Below are positions 26,167 to 34,830 of a DNA stretch of 64,000 nucleotides, piece after piece (position 1 is the stretch's first letter; the number at the start of each line of letters is the position of its first letter). The translations under genes were made by a program, and so were the position numbers. The notes below the pieces were generated by a model. That model was not told where the DNA came from and did no database searches. It saw nothing but the letters and a program-made list of their open reading frames with translations. This DNA is from Streptococcus acidominimus (lineage in GTDB: Bacteria > Bacillota > Bacilli > Lactobacillales > Streptococcaceae), in contig NZ_MSJL01000001.1 of assembly GCF_001921825.1 (NCBI RefSeq), forward strand, positions 1-64,000. Direction: 5' to 3'.

Positions 26167-26362
26167 CTCGCTTTCCTATTTTCAGGCTCGGGATAAAATA
26201 GCACACTGTGACTGCCTCGCTTTCCTATTTTCAAGCTCGGGATAAAATAGCACACTGTGACTGCCTCGCTTTCCTATTTTCAAGCTCGGGATAAAATAGC
26301 ACACTGTGACTGCCTCGCTTTCCTATTTTCAAGCTCGGGATAAAATAGCACACTGTGCTATT
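26167..26362. repeat. Four-copy 49-bp tandem repeat between convergent genes
   Basis: Units start at 26167, 26216, 26265 and 26314, spaced exactly 49 bases, and are almost identical. Each contains CTATTTTC, AGCTCGGGAT and AAAATAGCACACTGTG, so CTATTTT can pair with AAAATAG inside the unit. The last unit runs into the budA terminator. It lies between the ends of the Nudix (+) and budA (-) genes and has no open frame of interest. Confidence 0.9.
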
Positions 26363-26364
26363 TT
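26342..26364 (-). terminator. Terminator of budA
   Basis: AAAATAGCACA and TGTGCTATTTT form a perfect 11-bp stem with one unpaired central base, directly abutting the budA stop. On the minus strand the TTTT of the 3' arm runs into ATCCC. Its left arm is repeated in each 49-bp unit. Confidence 0.75.
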
Positions 26365-26365
26365 A

Positions 26366-27082
26366 TTACTCCACCTTGTCAATATCGTCACGTACTTCTT
26401 TAGCGTTGAACTTGGCGAAAAGAAACTGCCGATCCTGAACTGGAAAACGTTGGTCCAGCTGGTCAACAGCTCCGACTTCAACAAAACCTTGGTTAATGAC
26501 GTAATCCATGACATGCCCACCGAAGCTATGGTCATCTGAAATAAAATGCAGATGATAGCCCGCAACACTCACTCCATGAAAAATCTCTGGTGTCCAGATG
26601 CCGACAATGGTACCTGAAATGTCTTCTGCCGTATATTCGGGCTGATGGGTTGCGACCTCTGCAAACTTTATATCCGAGGTGGATTTTGGAATCATCCGAA
26701 CGTGCATGTTTGAAAAATGACCCCGGATTTTAATAGAGCGAAAAAGATTTTCGCCATCATAGTAAGATTCAATTCGCGCCTGCAATTCCTTGTCTGTCAT
26801 TTCAAAGCGCTGTTTAAAAATCACCTCTGCCTGATGAAAGATTACGGCTGCATAGGGCACCTTGACATCAGGCGACACTTCCACTACCTCTGGCCTGTCA
26901 CCTGACCCCTTGGCTTGATAGGCTTTCCCGTCTAGCACAATCAATTCTCCATCAATTGAGTCAAGCGTTCCAAGCCCCAGATCACCATGCTCTAATAATT
27001 CACCAACTGTCAAAGAACCACCGTATAAACCAGCCATCAAGGCACCCAGTGTATTATACTGAAATAATTTATTTACTTCCAT
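26366..27082 (-). CDS. budA: Alpha-acetolactate decarboxylase
   Basis: A 238-residue cytosolic zinc enzyme that converts 2-acetolactate to acetoin, balancing pyruvate and branched-chain amino acid metabolism. Zinc ligands are His177 and His179 in GYHLHF and His190 in DHSFGGHV, with the 2- and 11-residue spacing known for the family. The N-terminus LFQYNTLGALMAGLYGG is also typical. Length is normal. It follows the TPR-protein gene by three bases and closes the transcript at a terminator with a tandem-repeat tail. Also called aldB/aldC in lactic acid bacteria. Confidence 0.94.
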   Translation of the reverse strand: MEVNKLFQYNTLGALMAGLYGGSLTVGELLEHGDLGLGTLDSIDGELIVLDGKAYQAKGSGDRPEVVEVSPDVKVPYAAVIFHQAEVIFKQRFEMTDKELQARIESYYDGENLFRSIKIRGHFSNMHVRMIPKSTSDIKFAEVATHQPEYTAEDISGTIVGIWTPEIFHGVSVAGYHLHFISDDHSFGGHVMDYVINQGFVEVGAVDQLDQRFPVQDRQFLFAKFNAKEVRDDIDKVE

Positions 27083-27085
27083 TTT

Positions 27086-28315
27086 TTATCCTTGATTATA
27101 AAATTCTTGCATAGTCAGATCGTCCGGTACTAATTGCAAGTAGCGACTCGCTAAATTCTTGGCCTCTCCTAGTCTTCCCAACTGTCGTAAAAGCTCAATG
27201 AAATCTGCCAAAAATTCAGGATTTTCAGCCAAGTCCTGCTGCAAGCGCTCAAAGAGAGCAAGTGCTTCCTGATCTCTTTCCAAGGCTTGATAGGCTTTGG
27301 CAATATTCCAAACAGCTAGGACATTGTCCAATTCCTCCGAATAAAGACGGACGGTATCCTCATAGCGTTCCTGCTCCAAATAGAGATTGGTCAAGCGCAA
27401 AACAACCTCGTTTTCATCCTCGACATTCGCCTTAGCTTGCAAGAGATATGCTTCTGCTGCCTTTACATCATGGTCCTCATAAGCATATTGCGAGGCGAGT
27501 AACAATAAGACAGGATCGTATTCGTTTTTGGCAAGACCTTTTGCTAGCATCTCCCGCGCTTCTGCCAACTTATGCTCTCCATGAAGCGCTTGGGCATAGG
27601 CGTATTCATAGCCTTCAAATTCTTGATTCATCGTGTCCAACTGCTTGAAATATAGGGCTGATTTTTGATAGTCTTCCAGATCTAACAACAAGGTTGCTAG
27701 TTCAAAGACAGTCTGGTCATCATAGGCCAACTCAACTGCCTTTTCTAAAAATTCAATAGCTGCTTCAAATTTTCCAAGGCTGGCATAGGCAAGACCAATC
27801 CGTTGATAAGTGGATACGCCTGTCCATTCATAAAATTGTCGATTGTCCAGCTGGGCATAATATTGAATGGCTTCCTTGTAGTCTTGCAACTCCATGTCTA
27901 GCTCGGCTAGACCAAATAAAATCACCGGATCATCCGTTAGCTGACTAGCTTCTAACAGTTTTTCTCTTGCTACATCTGCCAATCCCTCTGACTGATATAA
28001 ATCAGCCTTGACCACCAAGGCCTCCACATAGGCTGGACTATCTGAACCAATCATCTCTAGATAAGAAAAAGCCTCTTCTATCAAACCGTCCTCATTGGCG
28101 ATCTGGGCAAGTTGAATCGCCAGATCCGGATAGGTAGCCTGCAGACGCAGGTAAATCTCTTTTGCCTGCGGTAAAAAGCCGATACTTTCCAGATAAGTTG
28201 CCAATTCCAGCAAGATTTCATCCGAATCATTGTCCAAGGCTCGCTGAAAATAGTTCATAGCCTTTTGTAAATCTTGTTGCTCCAAGCAGACCAACATCTT
28301 TTCACTATTATTCAT
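27086..28315 (-). CDS. Tetratricopeptide-repeat protein
   Basis: A 409-residue soluble protein made almost entirely of TPR helices; examples are YFQRALDNDSDEILLELA, AAIEFLEKAVELA and EALALFERL. About ten repeats can be traced. TPR folds serve as protein-binding scaffolds and no enzymatic motif is visible. It overlaps the end of the AI-2E-family gene by eight bases and is followed by budA after three bases, so the three are probably one operon. Similar proteins occur widely in streptococci without known partners. Confidence 0.85.
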   Translation of the reverse strand: MNNSEKMLVCLEQQDLQKAMNYFQRALDNDSDEILLELATYLESIGFLPQAKEIYLRLQATYPDLAIQLAQIANEDGLIEEAFSYLEMIGSDSPAYVEALVVKADLYQSEGLADVAREKLLEASQLTDDPVILFGLAELDMELQDYKEAIQYYAQLDNRQFYEWTGVSTYQRIGLAYASLGKFEAAIEFLEKAVELAYDDQTVFELATLLLDLEDYQKSALYFKQLDTMNQEFEGYEYAYAQALHGEHKLAEAREMLAKGLAKNEYDPVLLLLASQYAYEDHDVKAAEAYLLQAKANVEDENEVVLRLTNLYLEQERYEDTVRLYSEELDNVLAVWNIAKAYQALERDQEALALFERLQQDLAENPEFLADFIELLRQLGRLGEAKNLASRYLQLVPDDLTMQEFYNQG

Positions 28316-29477
28316 CTACACCCTCAATCAGTTCAGTTTCTGGCTCATACAAGCCGCTATACTCCTTGTACCATTCAAAAATGGCTTTTAAGACCACCTT
28401 AATAGAAGCATAAATCGGAATCCCAAGGAGCACTCCTATCACGCCAAACATCTGTCCAGCAGTCAAAAGGACAAAGAGAATGGTAATAGGGTGAATATTC
28501 AAGGAACTACCGATAATCAACGGTGTCACAAACCGTCCCTCAATCGTCTGCTCCACCGCAAAGACGACGACCACCTTAAGCAGCATGAATGGTCCCGCAA
28601 TAGCACCTAGAATAAGGGCAGGAATCATGGCAAGAAAAGATCCTAGATAAGGAATCAAGTTCAAGAAACCAGCTACAATCCCTAAGGTAATCGGGTAACT
28701 AAGCCCAATCACTGAAAACATGATCGAAAACATCAAGGCAACGATAACGGCTACCGTTACCTGACCGCGGACATAGTTGGACAATTGGCTATTGACATCG
28801 GTCAAGACATCACCGATTGAAGCCCGCCACTTGGTCGGTAGGTATTTAGTGACATGCGCTTTCAAATACTGTCCGTCGCGCAAGAGATAAAAGAGGATAA
28901 ATGGCATAATCAAGACGGCTACCACTACCTGAGAGGTCGCACTAATCAACTCTTTTGCCCAATCAACTGCGCTTGAAGATAATTTTTGGGCAAAGGAAAT
29001 GATATGATTATTGACATTGTCTAGTAGCTCTAAAGCTGTTGGCCGAAATTGCTCAAATCGATCATCCTGTAAGAGAGAGGTCACCTGCCACTCGATTTCC
29101 TGAATATAAGTAGGAAGATTGCGGGCAAAGCTAACCACCTGCTTTTGAATACTTGGAATGGCAACTGCCAAGCCCCAAACTAAAAGAAAGGCAATCACGA
29201 CAAATAAGATAGCAATCGCAACTGTTCGTGAGACCTTGTATTTTTCCAGCAGATCAACGATAGGATTTGTCAAATAATAGAGCAAGCCTGTTAGAAGCAT
29301 AGGGAGGAGAATAATCTCCAAGAAACTGGCAATCGGGCTAAAAATAAAGCTAATCTTGGTTAAGACTAAGATAGTCAACAAGACCAAGAGCGTCACGAGA
29401 AAAAACGTGACCGCTTGATTGTTCACAAACCATTTAAAAAACCAAGACAGGTAAAATTTTTGTTTTTTATCGTCCAT
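28308..29477 (-). CDS. AI-2E family (PerM/YdbI-type) membrane protein
   Basis: A 389-residue polytopic protein of the AI-2E transporter family (PF01594). About eight helices are seen: two near residues 15-60, one at about 66-90, then a soluble stretch (about 95-150) and a C-terminal block with the family motif FLNLIPYLGSFLAMIPA and LLGIPIYASIKVVLKAIFEWY. Members range from autoinducer exporters to Na+/H+ antiporters, so the substrate cannot be named. The charged C-terminus ELIEGVDE overlaps the start of the TPR gene. It is the first gene of that operon and is divergent from the lactonase gene. Confidence 0.88.
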   Translation of the reverse strand: MDDKKQKFYLSWFFKWFVNNQAVTFFLVTLLVLLTILVLTKISFIFSPIASFLEIILLPMLLTGLLYYLTNPIVDLLEKYKVSRTVAIAILFVVIAFLLVWGLAVAIPSIQKQVVSFARNLPTYIQEIEWQVTSLLQDDRFEQFRPTALELLDNVNNHIISFAQKLSSSAVDWAKELISATSQVVVAVLIMPFILFYLLRDGQYLKAHVTKYLPTKWRASIGDVLTDVNSQLSNYVRGQVTVAVIVALMFSIMFSVIGLSYPITLGIVAGFLNLIPYLGSFLAMIPALILGAIAGPFMLLKVVVVFAVEQTIEGRFVTPLIIGSSLNIHPITILFVLLTAGQMFGVIGVLLGIPIYASIKVVLKAIFEWYKEYSGLYEPETELIEGVDE

Positions 29478-29706
29478 GTAAAACCTCTTCCTATATCATC
29501 TTTCAGTTTTTATGAATCCTACTCCAATAGTGGGAAATCGGAAATCCTGTTTCCTCAATCATTGACAACTTCAACCTAAACTGAATAACTGTATTTTTTC
29601 TATTATACCATGTATCCTTGATTTTCGGGCGATAGAAATCGGTAGAGGACGGACTTTCCCCTTAAAATATGATATAATTTTCTAAATAAGACAATGTGAG
29701 GAATTG

Positions 29707-30714
29707 ATGATGATACTTTATTTTGGAACCTATACTCGTAGGGCTTCTGAAGGCATCTATGCCGCAGATTTCAATGTAGAAACAGGAGAGTTGAGCAAGT
29801 GCCGCCTCATCGCTGCTGAGCCGAATCCCACCTATCTTGCCTTTTCAGACGACCTCTTTCTTTATTCTGTGGGAGCTAGGGACAAGCAAGGAGGGCTCGC
29901 CGCCTTTTCTCCAGAATTGAAGCTCATTAACCACGCCGTAGCTGACGGTGCCCCCCACTGTTATGTATCTGTTGACGAGGAGCGGGGCCTAGTTTACGGA
30001 GCCAACTACCACAAGGGACAAGTCTTGGTCTATCAACGCTTGGAAAATGGAGGCATAGAGCTGGTCGATACTCATCAACATGAAGGTTCTGGTCCTCATG
30101 AAAATCAATCCAGTCCACATGTGCATTTCGCAGATCTGACACCCGATAAATACCTAGTCACCTGCGATTTAGGAACTGACGAGGTCGTCACTTATAACGT
30201 GTCCGACCAAGGCAAACTAGCACCGCTTGCCCGCTATCACGCAACACCCGGTGCTGGTCCACGTCATATCCTCTTTCATCCAACCGCTAAAATTGCCTAT
30301 CTCATCTGCGAGCTGAACTCGACCATTGAAGTCCTCATCTACGATGGCTTGGGAGAATTTGAACTCATGCAGACCATCTCCACCCTGCCAGACGACTACA
30401 CCGCCTTTAATGCTACCGCTGCGATTCGTCTCTCTAAAGATGGAAGATTCCTCTATGGCTCAAACCGCGGACATGATTCAATTGTAGTCTACAAGATCCT
30501 AAGAGATGCCAGTCTGGAGCTGGTTGAAATCGTTCCAAGTATGGGGAATACCCCGCGCGATTTCATTCTCAGTCCTGATGATCGCTTCTTGATCGTGGCA
30601 CATCAAGATTCAGACAATGTTAGCGTCTTTAGCCGCGATACAGAAACAGGGAAGCTCACCAATCTGTCTTCTGACTTTATCGTCCCCGAAGCCGTCTGCG
30701 TCACATTTGCATAA
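29707..30714 (+). CDS. pgl: 6-phosphogluconolactonase-like beta-propeller (lactonase family)
   Basis: A 335-residue seven-bladed beta-propeller of the lactonase family (PF10282), proposed to hydrolyse 6-phosphogluconolactone in the pentose phosphate pathway. Typical segments are ILYFGTYTRRASEGIYA, the metal-site region HVHFADLTPDKYLVTCDLG, and PGAGPRHILFHP. ATG at 29707 follows GAGGAA; a TTG just before and an ATG just after leave a one-residue uncertainty. It is monocistronic, with a possible TATAAT at 29673-29678 and a strong terminator at its stop. The physiological substrate is inferred from the family. Confidence 0.88.
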   Translation: MMILYFGTYTRRASEGIYAADFNVETGELSKCRLIAAEPNPTYLAFSDDLFLYSVGARDKQGGLAAFSPELKLINHAVADGAPHCYVSVDEERGLVYGANYHKGQVLVYQRLENGGIELVDTHQHEGSGPHENQSSPHVHFADLTPDKYLVTCDLGTDEVVTYNVSDQGKLAPLARYHATPGAGPRHILFHPTAKIAYLICELNSTIEVLIYDGLGEFELMQTISTLPDDYTAFNATAAIRLSKDGRFLYGSNRGHDSIVVYKILRDASLELVEIVPSMGNTPRDFILSPDDRFLIVAHQDSDNVSVFSRDTETGKLTNLSSDFIVPEAVCVTFA

Positions 30715-30750
30715 AGAAAAACCTAAAGTGCTGACTTTAGGTTTTTCTTT
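30713..30750. terminator. Bidirectional terminator between pgl and the HAD gene
   Basis: AAAGAAAAACCTAAAGT and ACTTTAGGTTTTTCTTT form a perfect 17-bp stem with a four-base loop, overlapping the pgl stop. Confidence 0.9.
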
Positions 30751-30755
30751 ATTTA

Positions 30756-30800
30756 AACGACATCAGCGTCGTCTTGCCACACATCAGTACAGCTCGTGGC
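30756..30800. repeat. Possible boxA-like fragment
   Basis: ACGACATCAGCGTCGTCTTG recalls the CGTCAGCGTCGCCTTG core of pneumococcal boxA. It also forms a short ACGAC/GTCGT hairpin. No full element is present. Confidence 0.35.
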
Positions 30801-30824
30801 TCGCTCTTTGTTTTTTAGTAAATA

Positions 30825-31454
30825 TTAGAATAATTTCATCAAGTCACTCAAACACTGAACAGTAAAGTCAGCTGTTATGCCTGCCTGTTGACAATGATGG
30901 GGACCAATCCCTTGTAGCACATGCACCGTCCGCATTCCTACTCTTTTAGCAGGAAGAATGTCATTATCCATACGATCTCCAATATAGAGACAATCTCCCG
31001 CAGGGCTCTTAACTTGCCTTAACGTATAGTCAAATAGCGCTCGATTAGGCTTTTGATAGCCTACTTCTTCTGAACAGACAATTAGATTAAAAAAATGGCG
31101 AATTCCAAAGGATTCTAACCGTTGTTCCAATCCCCTATTTTGATTGGCAATAATCCCTAATCGATATGATTGAGCCAAATAATCCAAAACCCTATCAACA
31201 TCAGGATATAAAGTCTCACCTTCGTAGTTCCAATGAGGACGTATATTGGATGGCAAACCATACCAAGCCCACGCATTTCTAATAGGAGGCTCTCCCAGCG
31301 CCGCCAACTCCTGCATTTTTGCAAAAAAATCTGCTGCCGTCACCTTTTTTCCATACTCTCGCAAAGTCATTGAGCACTCATTCGCAAATCGCTGGTAGGT
31401 CAAAGTCTCATCCACCAAGGTAGATCCGACATCAAAAAATATCCAACTTAGCAT
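30825..31454 (-). CDS. HAD superfamily hydrolase
   Basis: A 209-residue haloacid-dehalogenase-type phosphatase. Motif 1 is FFDVGSTLVD, with the nucleophile Asp8 but Gly at the position of the usual second Asp; motif 2 is IIANQN, where Asn replaces Ser/Thr-type residues; Lys is in YQKPNRALFDY; and motif 4 is IGDRMDNDI. The cap domain lies between about 15 and 90. The lost general acid suggests altered or reduced phosphatase turnover, though some HAD subgroups carry this variant. It starts 12 bases after the ArsR-rhodanese gene, so it is co-transcribed with it. Confidence 0.82.
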   Translation of the reverse strand: MLSWIFFDVGSTLVDETLTYQRFANECSMTLREYGKKVTAADFFAKMQELAALGEPPIRNAWAWYGLPSNIRPHWNYEGETLYPDVDRVLDYLAQSYRLGIIANQNRGLEQRLESFGIRHFFNLIVCSEEVGYQKPNRALFDYTLRQVKSPAGDCLYIGDRMDNDILPAKRVGMRTVHVLQGIGPHHCQQAGITADFTVQCLSDLMKLF

Positions 31455-31465
31455 CCCTTCTCCCG

Positions 31466-32116
31466 CTAGCTCGTTTTTCGGTTCCAGTCAAAATGCGTTC
31501 CATTGACACTATAAGCCTCAAAACCGCTGCGGTTCAAAATGGCTGCTGCCTGACTGGCATAAGTGCAAAAGAGACCTCGACAATATAAAATAATAATCTT
31601 ATCCTTGTCCAATTTTTCTAAATTCTCTTTCAATACGGCATAAGGAATATTGACTGCTCCCTCCACATGATCGATATGAAACTCTGCTTCCGAACGCAAA
31701 TCCACCAACTGTGCCTGACGGGCAAAGACCTTATTTTTAGCCTCTGCCAAATCAATGGTCTTCATCTGGTCATCAGTCGCAATGAATTGCTGCTCAATAA
31801 AGCCTAGCATCGGTGACTGCTCCTCGCTAATCTGATGGATGTCCCGTAACAAATGCTCCACCATTTCTGATGAAACACGATACCAAACATACTTGCCTTC
31901 TTTTTTCAAGGACACCAGACTAGCCTCTTTTAAAACTTGTAGATGCCTAGAGGTATTTGCAATAGACATATCCGTCATTCTAGCTAGTTGCTCTACTGAT
32001 TTAGGACCATGAATGAGCCGATGTAATATTTCTAATCGTTTTTCACTGGATAGCGCCTTTCCAATGCGCACATATTCCTTGAATATCTGATCCATATACT
32101 GTCTACTATCTACCAA
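31466..32116 (-). CDS. ArsR-family regulator fused to a rhodanese domain
   Basis: A 216-residue fusion. Residues about 15-95 are an ArsR-type winged helix (SSEKRLEILHRLIHGPKSVE, SIANTSRHLQVLKEASLV, with Lys-rich wing KKEGKYVWY). Residues about 115-212 are a rhodanese (LVDLRSEAEFHIDHVEGAVN, then ILYCRGLFCTYAS with the catalytic Cys). The only cysteines in the protein are the two in CRGLFC, so any sulfur sensing must use the rhodanese part. The first codon is TTG at 32116; ATG at 32095 is an alternative. It probably controls the CoA-disulfide reductase operon upstream (see 36567-36595). Confidence 0.87.
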   Translation of the reverse strand: MVDSRQYMDQIFKEYVRIGKALSSEKRLEILHRLIHGPKSVEQLARMTDMSIANTSRHLQVLKEASLVSLKKEGKYVWYRVSSEMVEHLLRDIHQISEEQSPMLGFIEQQFIATDDQMKTIDLAEAKNKVFARQAQLVDLRSEAEFHIDHVEGAVNIPYAVLKENLEKLDKDKIIILYCRGLFCTYASQAAAILNRSGFEAYSVNGTHFDWNRKTS

Positions 32117-32157
32117 ATTCTTTGATATTCCTCTTTTCCATTCATTATCCAGTATTG

Positions 32158-32163
32158 ATTATA
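32158..32163 (-). promoter_or_regulatory. Extended -10 promoter of the ArsR-rhodanese/HAD unit
   Basis: Minus-strand TGTGGTATAAT has a perfect TATAAT with an upstream TG. Together with the terminator just upstream it suggests that the regulator can be expressed independently of the transporter genes. Confidence 0.55.
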
Positions 32164-32183
32164 CCACATCTCGTTCTATCTGA

Positions 32184-32222
32184 ATAAAAAAAGCCCCTCC
32201 TTCCTTTTTGGAAGCAAGAGCA
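32184..32222 (-). terminator. Terminator after the YeeE/YedE gene
   Basis: Minus-strand GCTCTTGCTTCC and GGAAGGAGGGGC pair with several G-T pairs around AAAAA and are followed by seven T. Confidence 0.7.
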
Positions 32223-32229
32223 ATTGATT

Positions 32230-33489
32230 TTAAACATCAAATTTCTTAGCAGCGATATTTCCAAGAATCCCACCACTCACTAAAAAGATAAGAAAGACCC
32301 ATCCAGATAAAGAGAAGTTTGCAATCGGTGTAAAGAGAGCGCCGACATTACAACCATTTGACAAACGTGTTCCAAATCCCATCAAGAATCCTCCTAAAAT
32401 ATAGAACAAGGATTGTTTGCCGGTAATCCGTAATTCAGATTTGTAGACTGTTGTAAAGGTTCCTGAAGTCAATAAAAATACGACTGTTCCAAGGACAATT
32501 CCAAGGTTTTGAACGCTGATTGGATGTTGTAAGAATGGTGTCGTAAAGGCCTCTTCTGGCATTAGGCTAAAGTTTGAAAGACTAGCTGCATCTACACCAA
32601 ATAGGAGCAAGATCTGTCCAAACCATAGACCGTAAGGTGTACTTGCACCCCAACCAGCCTTGGTAACCCCCATCAATAAGGTAAAAAGAATGGCTAGCAC
32701 CACTGCTGCTGTGCGTAAAGACCAGGCTTTTACAAAGAGGCGGTCATACCAATCCCCTGCTGTTACAGGCGCCACTGCCATTTCCTCTACTTCCATATCT
32801 TGGATTTTTTCACCAAGATGACCCGAGTAAGTCCCCGCTTGTTTGCGATGCGCTTCATAACGATAAGCCATCCAACTAACAAGCAAGCACAAGATTCCTG
32901 TCAACACAAGGGCTCCCAGATAACCATCTAAGCCATCAAACTTAAATAGGTCAGGTAGGTACACTCCACCATAGAGTTTGGCACCCGTTTCACTGGTCAG
33001 CCAAGATGTTTGAACCCAAGAGGCACTATTTTGAATAGGAAAGCCAATAAATACACCCAGACAGAAGAAAATGAGAGTCAGCAAACCTCTAGGAAGAGCC
33101 GTAACCAAGTCTGTCAATACACCAGATGCACAGCAAGCCGAGAAAGTCATCCCAAATCCAAAGAGAAGTCCTCCGAGCAGCAAGCCCCCGTTAATTGGGT
33201 TGACCCATAAATCATAGGTGGACGCATCCGCATTGAATAAGAAGGCTGTACTAAGCAGACAAGTGATAAAGAACATCAGCATCATGGTACGCATGAGACG
33301 GGTAGAGCCTGTTCGATAGGCACGATTGACACTGCCTGCAAACCCTGTATACCCCCTACTTAAGGTATATCCCAAACCAGCTCCGATCAACAATCTGAAA
33401 AACAGCATATCTGAAGACAAGTAATAATGTCCAAAGAGCAACAGTGCAACAAGTCCTACGATTCCTATCGTACGTTCAAGATTTTTCAT
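32230..33489 (-). CDS. YeeE/YedE (TsuA-like) sulfur-compound transporter
   Basis: A 419-residue membrane protein of the YeeE/YedE family, members of which import thiosulfate. About ten to twelve helices are seen. The family's buried Cys motifs are present twice: GFGMTFSACCASGVLTD and GFGTRLSNGCNVGALFTP, placed symmetrically in the two halves. The start is set at the second ATG (33489) because TTAGGAG lies seven bases before it and only one base before the first. The context with CoA-disulfide reductase and rhodaneses supports import of a sulfane-sulfur compound; the exact substrate is inferred. Confidence 0.88.
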   Translation of the reverse strand: MKNLERTIGIVGLVALLLFGHYYLSSDMLFFRLLIGAGLGYTLSRGYTGFAGSVNRAYRTGSTRLMRTMMLMFFITCLLSTAFLFNADASTYDLWVNPINGGLLLGGLLFGFGMTFSACCASGVLTDLVTALPRGLLTLIFFCLGVFIGFPIQNSASWVQTSWLTSETGAKLYGGVYLPDLFKFDGLDGYLGALVLTGILCLLVSWMAYRYEAHRKQAGTYSGHLGEKIQDMEVEEMAVAPVTAGDWYDRLFVKAWSLRTAAVVLAILFTLLMGVTKAGWGASTPYGLWFGQILLLFGVDAASLSNFSLMPEEAFTTPFLQHPISVQNLGIVLGTVVFLLTSGTFTTVYKSELRITGKQSLFYILGGFLMGFGTRLSNGCNVGALFTPIANFSLSGWVFLIFLVSGGILGNIAAKKFDV

Positions 33490-33511
33490 TTTCATTCTCC
33501 TAACTTTTCTT

Positions 33512-34828
33512 TTATTTCCGATTGCCAGTCACTCTAAAGTACAAGAGTCCCAGCAATATCCAACCTACTAAAATCCCTGTCGAGATCGTCCCTAACCGAC
33601 TGGGAGAACCTGGAACCAAAAGTAATCCGATAAAGAAGAAACTAATGGCAACACCTATTTGACTGATTCTTTTATCCATTGGCTTCTTTGCCAGCCTACC
33701 ACTAATGAAGCACACATAGGCATAGGTGACAGCCGCCATTAGACTTGATAAGTCGACAATATACAAGATGACCTCACGCCCTAACAATAGTAGCATAGCT
33801 GCAATCAGGGACACAAATTTCAAGGCTTTCTCTGCTACTCGGTGCTGATTTTTTTGCGCATAATGGCTCGGTAGCAACTTATAAAGAGCAAGGGATGAAA
33901 CAACTCGGCTACTGGCAATCAGAAAACCATTGATTCCACCCACAACCGCTGCAAACAAGGCTAGGCAGAGGGCAACAAAACCAAACCAACCTGCATAGGT
34001 CAAGACGGCACTGCCACTTGCCCAAGCTACATTCTTTGCCTGATCAGGTGAATAGGCTAGAGCCGTCATGAGATTCAACAAGTTATAAATCAATACACCG
34101 ACTACTGTTGCAAGCAAGGTAATCTTGCTTGCTGTCTTGATGGAGAAACCCAAGTCTGTCATTACTTGAGGTACAATATCAAAGCCGACAAACAAGAAGG
34201 GGATAATGGCTACTACTCTGATGATTTCCGTCAGATCAACACGATAAGAGCGTAGATAGGCAGTGTAGAACTGCTCCCGATCCCCGTAGCAAAACATCCA
34301 GATACTCAAGAGAAAGACAGTCGCAACAAGACAGACCATCAAGATTTTTTGAAAGGTCATGGATAGGACCAAGCCATGCTTGTTAATCCAGTAAAAGAGA
34401 TAGATAATCCCTACTCCGATACCAATCTCTGACAGATAGACAGGATAGCCTGCAACCGTATAGAGATAGCCGTAGGAAAAATTACCAACAACCTCCTTTA
34501 AAACCAAGACTACCGCTGTCGCATTTAAAGAAATCAGCGTTAGGTAGCAAAAACTAAGTGCCCACCCAACGACAAATCCATGTTTTTTTCCTAGATGAAC
34601 CAGCGTATAGGAAAACTCTCCTCCTTGCTCCTGATGATGAGCCATCATCGTATGGTAGGCAACCTGAATGGCATAGATTAGCACACCACCTACTACAAAG
34701 CCAATAGCGGTATTGATAACCCCTGCTTCCGGTAGAAATTTATTCCCCGGCAGATAGAAAGACCCCCAACCGATGACGGCACCGATCACGAGAGCAACAA
34801 CATCTAATTTCGATAAGCCCTTTGACAT
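33512..34828 (-). CDS. APC family amino acid permease
   Basis: A 438-residue polytopic protein with about twelve helices. The N-terminal VVALVIGAVIGWGSFYLPG carries the Gly-rich unwound helix of the amino acid-polyamine-cation superfamily, and GGEFSYTLVHLGKKHGFVVG matches the conserved region between helices 2 and 3. It starts two bases after the CoA-disulfide reductase stop and ends about 22 bases before the YeeE/YedE start, so all three form one operon. A thiol or sulfur amino acid would fit the context but is not shown by sequence. Confidence 0.85.
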   Translation of the reverse strand: MSKGLSKLDVVALVIGAVIGWGSFYLPGNKFLPEAGVINTAIGFVVGGVLIYAIQVAYHTMMAHHQEQGGEFSYTLVHLGKKHGFVVGWALSFCYLTLISLNATAVVLVLKEVVGNFSYGYLYTVAGYPVYLSEIGIGVGIIYLFYWINKHGLVLSMTFQKILMVCLVATVFLLSIWMFCYGDREQFYTAYLRSYRVDLTEIIRVVAIIPFLFVGFDIVPQVMTDLGFSIKTASKITLLATVVGVLIYNLLNLMTALAYSPDQAKNVAWASGSAVLTYAGWFGFVALCLALFAAVVGGINGFLIASSRVVSSLALYKLLPSHYAQKNQHRVAEKALKFVSLIAAMLLLLGREVILYIVDLSSLMAAVTYAYVCFISGRLAKKPMDKRISQIGVAISFFFIGLLLVPGSPSRLGTISTGILVGWILLGLLYFRVTGNRK

Positions 34829-34830
34829 AA

